Shown here one piece after another: positions 6,746 through 8,466 of a stretch of DNA of 8,466 bases. This DNA comes from an uncultured Christensenella sp. (lineage in GTDB: Bacteria > Bacillota > Clostridia > Christensenellales > Borkfalkiaceae), in NCBI GenBank assembly GCA_910585235.1, contig CAJUCM010000025.1, positions 10,120-18,585 on the forward strand, written 5' to 3'. Every line of letters starts with the position of its first letter. The first letter of the stretch is position 1. The translations under genes were made by a program, and so were the position numbers. The notes beneath the pieces are model-generated. The model was given only the letters and a program-made list of their open reading frames with translations, did not search any database and was not told the DNA's origin.

Positions 6746-6779
6746 GGTAAAACGAAAAATCCATAAGCTCAGCTTATAA
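6746..6779 (-). promoter_or_regulatory. Conserved upstream box, copy 1 (lipoprotein 1)
   Basis: Minus strand: palindrome ATAAGCTGAGCTTAT (6763-6777), then GGATTTTTCGTTTTACC. Nearly the same block stands upstream of the paralogous lipoprotein (8151-8183) in the same orientation to its gene. The block ends 35 bp upstream of the -35 box. A partial second copy, TTATAGCTGAA (6725-6735, minus sense), lies 43 bp closer to the promoter. It is read as an activator or regulator site or a conserved duplicated upstream segment; function is inferred. Confidence 0.55.
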
Positions 6780-6781
6780 CG

Positions 6782-6806
6782 AAAAAGGCGGAACGCACCG
6801 TCCGCC
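6782..6806 (-). terminator. Rho-independent terminator of mrp
   Basis: Minus strand: stem GGCGGA/TCCGCC (arms 6801-6806 and 6787-6792) with further ACG/CGT pairing across a bulge, followed by five T (6782-6786). It begins 14 bp after the mrp stop codon and separates mrp from lipoprotein 1. Confidence 0.85.
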
Positions 6807-6820
6807 CTTTTGCTCAGGTC

Positions 6821-7669
6821 TTATTCCTTGAAGTCCCCGATCTCCTTTGCGCCCTCGATCGCTTTGAACACCGCCTCCAAAGGCTTCGTATCCGCCTCCG
6901 CGATCTTGCCCCCGTCGGCAAGACGGGCGATTTCGGGATCGATCGGCATTTTTGCGAACGCGGGAACGGAGAAGTTTTTCGCAAGCTCCGCCGCCTTGCT
7001 CGCGCCGAAAATCTCATGCTTTTTCTTGCAGTCGGGGCATTCAAAATAACTCATGTTTTCAACGAGCCCCAAAACGGGAACGTTCAGAATGCCCGCCATA
7101 TTCACCGCCTTTTTCACGATCATTTCAACGAGGTCCTGCGGCGTCGTGACGACGACGATCCCGCTCAAAGGAATGCTCTGAAATACCGAAAGCGGCACGT
7201 CTCCCGTACCGGGGGGCATATCGATAAACATAATATCCACGTCGTCCCAGACGACGTCCGTCCAGAACTGCGTCGCCGCGCCCGCGATCAGCGCACCGCG
7301 CCAGACGACGGGATCCTCGTCCTTTTCCAAAAGACAGTTCATGGACATGATCTGGATCCCCTCTTTGCTCTCGACGGGGAAGATCGCGTTTTCCGCGCCC
7401 GTCGCCCGCTCCGAAACGCCGAACGACTTGGGAATGGAGGGACCCGTAATATCCGCGTCGAGGATCGCCGTGCGGTAGCCGAGCCGATTGGCGCGCACCG
7501 CCAACAGAGAGGTCACGAGGGATTTCCCCACGCCCCCCTTTCCGCTCGCAACGGCGATCGCCTTTCTGACTTTCGCCCCCTCGTGAAGAGGTTTGATAAA
7601 GGACTTTTTATCCCTGGAAGCGCAGTTGCTTGCGCAGGAAGAACAGTCGTGCGTACATTCGGAACTCAT
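6821..7669 (-). CDS. mrp: Mrp/ApbC/Nbp35 family Fe-S cluster carrier ATPase
   Basis: A 282-residue cytoplasmic P-loop ATPase that binds and delivers [4Fe-4S] clusters to apo-proteins, as known for ApbC/Nbp35. The deviant Walker A GKGGVGKS is at 43-50, followed by LDADITGPSIP (70-80), the Mrp hallmark FIDMPPGTGD (148-157), and the dimer-bridging cluster motif CPDC at 211-214 (SYFECPDC). The N-terminus carries four cysteines C5, C9, C12 and C16 (CX3CX2CX3C), resembling the extra Nbp35-type cluster motif rather than the DUF59 domain found in many bacterial Mrp proteins. The start at 7669 has AAGGAG seven bases upstream. It is monocistronic, with its own promoter and terminator, and is divergent from the SRP RNA gene. 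Confidence is high for family, moderate for the N-terminal cluster. Confidence 0.95.
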   Translation of the reverse strand: MSSECTHDCSSCASNCASRDKKSFIKPLHEGAKVRKAIAVASGKGGVGKSLVTSLLAVRANRLGYRTAILDADITGPSIPKSFGVSERATGAENAIFPVESKEGIQIMSMNCLLEKDEDPVVWRGALIAGAATQFWTDVVWDDVDIMFIDMPPGTGDVPLSVFQSIPLSGIVVVTTPQDLVEMIVKKAVNMAGILNVPVLGLVENMSYFECPDCKKKHEIFGASKAAELAKNFSVPAFAKMPIDPEIARLADGGKIAEADTKPLEAVFKAIEGAKEIGDFKE

Positions 7670-7693
7670 ATAATTTCTCCTTTTTTCATGATA

Positions 7694-7705
7694 CCCGATT
7701 TCGGG
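7694..7705 (-). promoter_or_regulatory. Inverted repeat in the mrp leader
   Basis: CCCGA-TT-TCGGG (plus sense) lies between the mrp promoter and its Shine-Dalgarno, with weak flanking GAT/ATC pairing. It would form a small hairpin in the 5' leader, or be a DNA site related to the CCCGCGGG palindrome at 7776-7789. Function unknown. Confidence 0.35.
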
Positions 7706-7722
7706 AAATCTTAACCGCTCCT

Positions 7723-7752
7723 ATTTTAGCACAATTCGACGGAAAAGTACAA
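7723..7752 (-). promoter_or_regulatory. Promoter of mrp
   Basis: Minus strand: -35 TTGTAC (7747-7752), 18-bp spacer, extended -10 TGC-TAAAAT (TAAAAT at 7723-7728). The leader to the start codon is about 45-50 bases. The -35 is weak; the extended -10 is clear. Confidence 0.6.
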
Positions 7753-7775
7753 ACGATTGAAACGCGTGTTTTGAT

Positions 7776-7789
7776 TTTCCCGCGGGAAA
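7776..7789. promoter_or_regulatory. Perfect palindrome between the divergent mrp and SRP RNA promoters
   Basis: TTTCCCGCGGGAAA is a perfect 14-bp palindrome, 3 bp upstream of the SRP RNA -35 box and 23 bp upstream of the mrp -35 box. Its position fits a regulator binding site serving one or both promoters. No regulator family can be named from it. Confidence 0.45.
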
Positions 7790-7792
7790 CAG

Positions 7793-7821
7793 TTGCTTTA
7801 TTTGCGAAAATAGGTTATAAT
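7793..7821 (+). promoter_or_regulatory. Promoter of the SRP RNA gene
   Basis: -35 TTGCTT (7793-7798), 17-bp spacer, consensus -10 TATAAT (7816-7821). Transcription would start near 7828-7829, exactly where the RNA's closing helix begins. Strong, as expected for an abundant housekeeping RNA. Confidence 0.85.
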
Positions 7822-7828
7822 AAAGTCC

Positions 7829-8098
7829 GCTGTGATAGGTGGGGAGTTAGCGGTGCCCTGTACCTGCAATCCGCTATAGCAGGACTGAACGCTTTTTTCG
7901 GTGCAGGCTGTGGAAGGCTGCATACGGTAAGGAATGTTGATAACAAGGTCTTATGCAACGCATCCCTGCGAACCGCGTCAGGGTAGGGATACAGCAGCGC
8001 TAAACAGATCGGTGCGTGTGCCATAAGGTAGCTTTGTCGGAGTCACCTGCCGTGTTTCCGCTTCGGCAGTCTGCAACAACAAAAGATTCACAGCTTTT
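7829..8098 (+). ncRNA. ffs: Signal recognition particle RNA, large Bacillus-type with Alu domain
   Basis: About 270 nt, the length of the Bacillus scRNA. The 5' Alu domain (about 7837-7886) is almost the Bacillus sequence, including GGGGAG, TAGCGGTGCCCTGTACCTGC and AATCCGCT-TAGCAGG. The S-domain apex at 7977-7998 keeps GTCAGG on one side and AGCAGC on the other. The tip is GTA-GGGA-TAC instead of the usual UCC-GGAA-GGA: both closing strands change together so pairing is kept, and the tetraloop remains a GNRA type. Helix 1 is GCTGTGA (7829-7835) with TCACAGC (8088-8094), followed by seven T. Part of helix 5 is GCAGGCTG (7903-7910) with CAGTCTGC (8067-8074). The RNA binds Ffh and targets ribosome-nascent chain complexes to the membrane; the Alu part retards elongation in related systems. 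The exact 3' end is uncertain because a true terminator follows at 8109. Confidence 0.93.
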
Positions 8099-8108
8099 TT
8101 TGACGACG

Positions 8109-8135
8109 ATCTCTGCATTTTGCAGAGATTTTTTT
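8109..8135 (+). terminator. Rho-independent terminator of the SRP RNA gene
   Basis: A perfect 9-bp stem ATCTCTGCA/TGCAGAGAT (8109-8117 and 8121-8129) with a TTT loop, then a run of seven T ending at 8135. It lies 15 bp after the closing helix, so the primary transcript is probably about 300 nt and trimmed at its 3' end. Termination at the first T run (8095-8101) is the alternative. Confidence 0.92.
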
Positions 8136-8150
8136 GTGTTTTTTATAGAA

Positions 8151-8187
8151 TTATAAGTTTAACTTATGGAATTTCGTTTTTCCATAA
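8151..8187 (+). promoter_or_regulatory. Conserved upstream box, copy 2 (lipoprotein 2)
   Basis: Palindrome ATAAGTTTAACTTAT (8153-8167), then GGAATTTCGTTTTTCC. It matches copy 1 at 6746-6779 in sequence and in orientation to the downstream gene. The conserved part (to 8183) ends 45 bp before the -35 box. In this copy TTATGGAA (8164-8171) can also pair with TTCCATAA (8180-8187), which would exclude the first palindrome's fold. Function is inferred from conservation. Confidence 0.55.
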
Positions 8188-8228
8188 AAAATTCGTATAG
8201 ATAAAAAGATAAAACTATGTTGTAATAA

Positions 8229-8257
8229 TTGGAAAAATATGATATGATTGTTATAAT
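8229..8257 (+). promoter_or_regulatory. Promoter of lipoprotein 2
   Basis: -35 TTGGAA (8229-8234), 17-bp spacer, consensus -10 TATAAT (8252-8257). The start codon follows 25 bp after the -10. The leader is short and AT-rich, with only a weak Shine-Dalgarno-like AGAGA (8270-8274), unlike the strong sites of the other genes here. Confidence 0.7.
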
Positions 8258-8282
8258 AATAAATAATTCAGAGATAAATATT

Positions 8283-8466
8283 ATGAAAAAATTTTTAATC
8301 GGGATTTTACTGTTTTTAAGCGCGATCTGTTGCGCGGTGGCGGCGGGGTGCAGTCATGCACCCCGCATTCTCAACGCTCCCGCAAATATCCGCGTTGAAA
8401 ATAACGTTCTGCGCTGGGACGAAGTTGAAAATGCGTCCGGTTATTCCTTATATGTTACAAAATTGA
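8283..8466 (+). CDS. Lipoprotein 2, N-terminal part (paralogue of lipoprotein 1; 3' end outside window)
   Basis: 61 codons are visible and the frame is open at the right edge. It starts with a typical lipoprotein signal peptide (MKKFLIGILLFL) with a lipobox-like VAAGC, placing the acylated Cys at residue 23. The mature part begins with a fibronectin-like strand: APANIRVENNVLRWDEVE, then GYSLY. Over 26 residues 17 are identical to lipoprotein 1 (APANLKIEDNVLSWDAVE, then GYSVY), so the two are paralogues. Whether it shares the LRR tail cannot be seen. The start at 8283 rests on the signal peptide and promoter position; the ribosome binding site is weak. It is transcribed away from lipoprotein 1, with mrp and the SRP RNA gene between them. 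Confidence 0.85.
   Translation, partial: MKKFLIGILLFLSAICCAVAAGCSHAPRILNAPANIRVENNVLRWDEVENASGYSLYVTKL

Noticed and set aside
6763..6777. ATAAGC-TCA-GCTTAT as a terminator of mrp
   Set aside because: The stem is short and AT-rich, and a better GC-rich terminator with a T run already precedes it at 6782-6806. Its conservation upstream of lipoprotein 2 argues for another role.
7016..7714. 232-codon open frame on the plus strand across mrp
   Set aside because: Antisense to mrp, which has full motif support; no promoter or Shine-Dalgarno.
7815..8024. 69-codon minus-strand and 118-codon plus-strand frames over the SRP RNA
   Set aside because: The region is explained by the SRP RNA with its promoter and conserved domains; neither frame has a ribosome binding site or known motif.
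1..8466. CRISPR array, insertion sequence, attachment site, tRNA or rRNA
   Set aside because: No regularly spaced repeats, transposase motifs, long terminal inverted repeats or tRNA/rRNA signatures were seen on either strand.

Overview
The window looks like chromosomal DNA from an uncultured Gram-positive bacterium of the Clostridia type. The evidence is a Bacillus/Clostridium-style large SRP RNA that keeps its Alu domain, a GGGtGRT protein paired with a NifU-like scaffold, lipoproteins with a BspA-like leucine-rich-repeat tail, sigma-A promoters with TGn-extended -10 boxes, strong GGAGG ribosome binding sites, and short AT-rich gaps between GC-richer genes (Arg CGC, Ala GCG/GCC). No mobile element, CRISPR array, tRNA or rRNA was seen. 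Every protein gene except the last is on the minus strand. Genus-level placement is not possible from this sequence alone.

Layout. At 1-1020 (-) is the N-terminal 340 codons of Tex, running off the left edge. Directly upstream and co-transcribed is a full-length Ycf46-like AAA+ ATPase (1035-2510, -) with its own promoter. Next are galE (2667-3680, -), then a two-gene operon of a NifU-like Fe-S scaffold (4837-5538, -) and a GGGtGRT protein (3824-4825, -). A lipoprotein with a fibronectin-like domain and LRR tail follows (5692-6660, -), then an Mrp/ApbC/Nbp35 Fe-S carrier ATPase (6821-7669, -). Divergent from mrp, on the plus strand, lie the SRP RNA gene (about 7829-8098) and the start of a second lipoprotein (8283 to the right edge). 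Its visible mature N-terminus is about 65% identical over 26 residues to the first lipoprotein. Rho-independent terminators close galE, the GGGtGRT operon, lipoprotein 1, mrp and the SRP RNA, so the window is cut into small, well-insulated transcription units.

How the genes may work together. Two units concern Fe-S cluster handling: Mrp, and the NifU-like/GGGtGRT pair, whose role is not established. Tex (nucleic-acid binding) and the AAA+ ATPase form one operon. The SRP RNA serves membrane targeting.

The most interesting non-coding signal is a conserved box of about 33 bp. It contains a 15-bp palindrome of the form ATAAG-n-TnA-n-CTTAT followed by GGA, a T-rich stretch and CGTTTT. It sits upstream of both lipoprotein paralogues, in the same orientation and at similar distance from their promoters, which suggests a shared regulator. 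Other promoter-associated dyads lie over the scaffold -35 box, inside the lipoprotein 1 promoter spacer, and between the divergent mrp and SRP RNA promoters.
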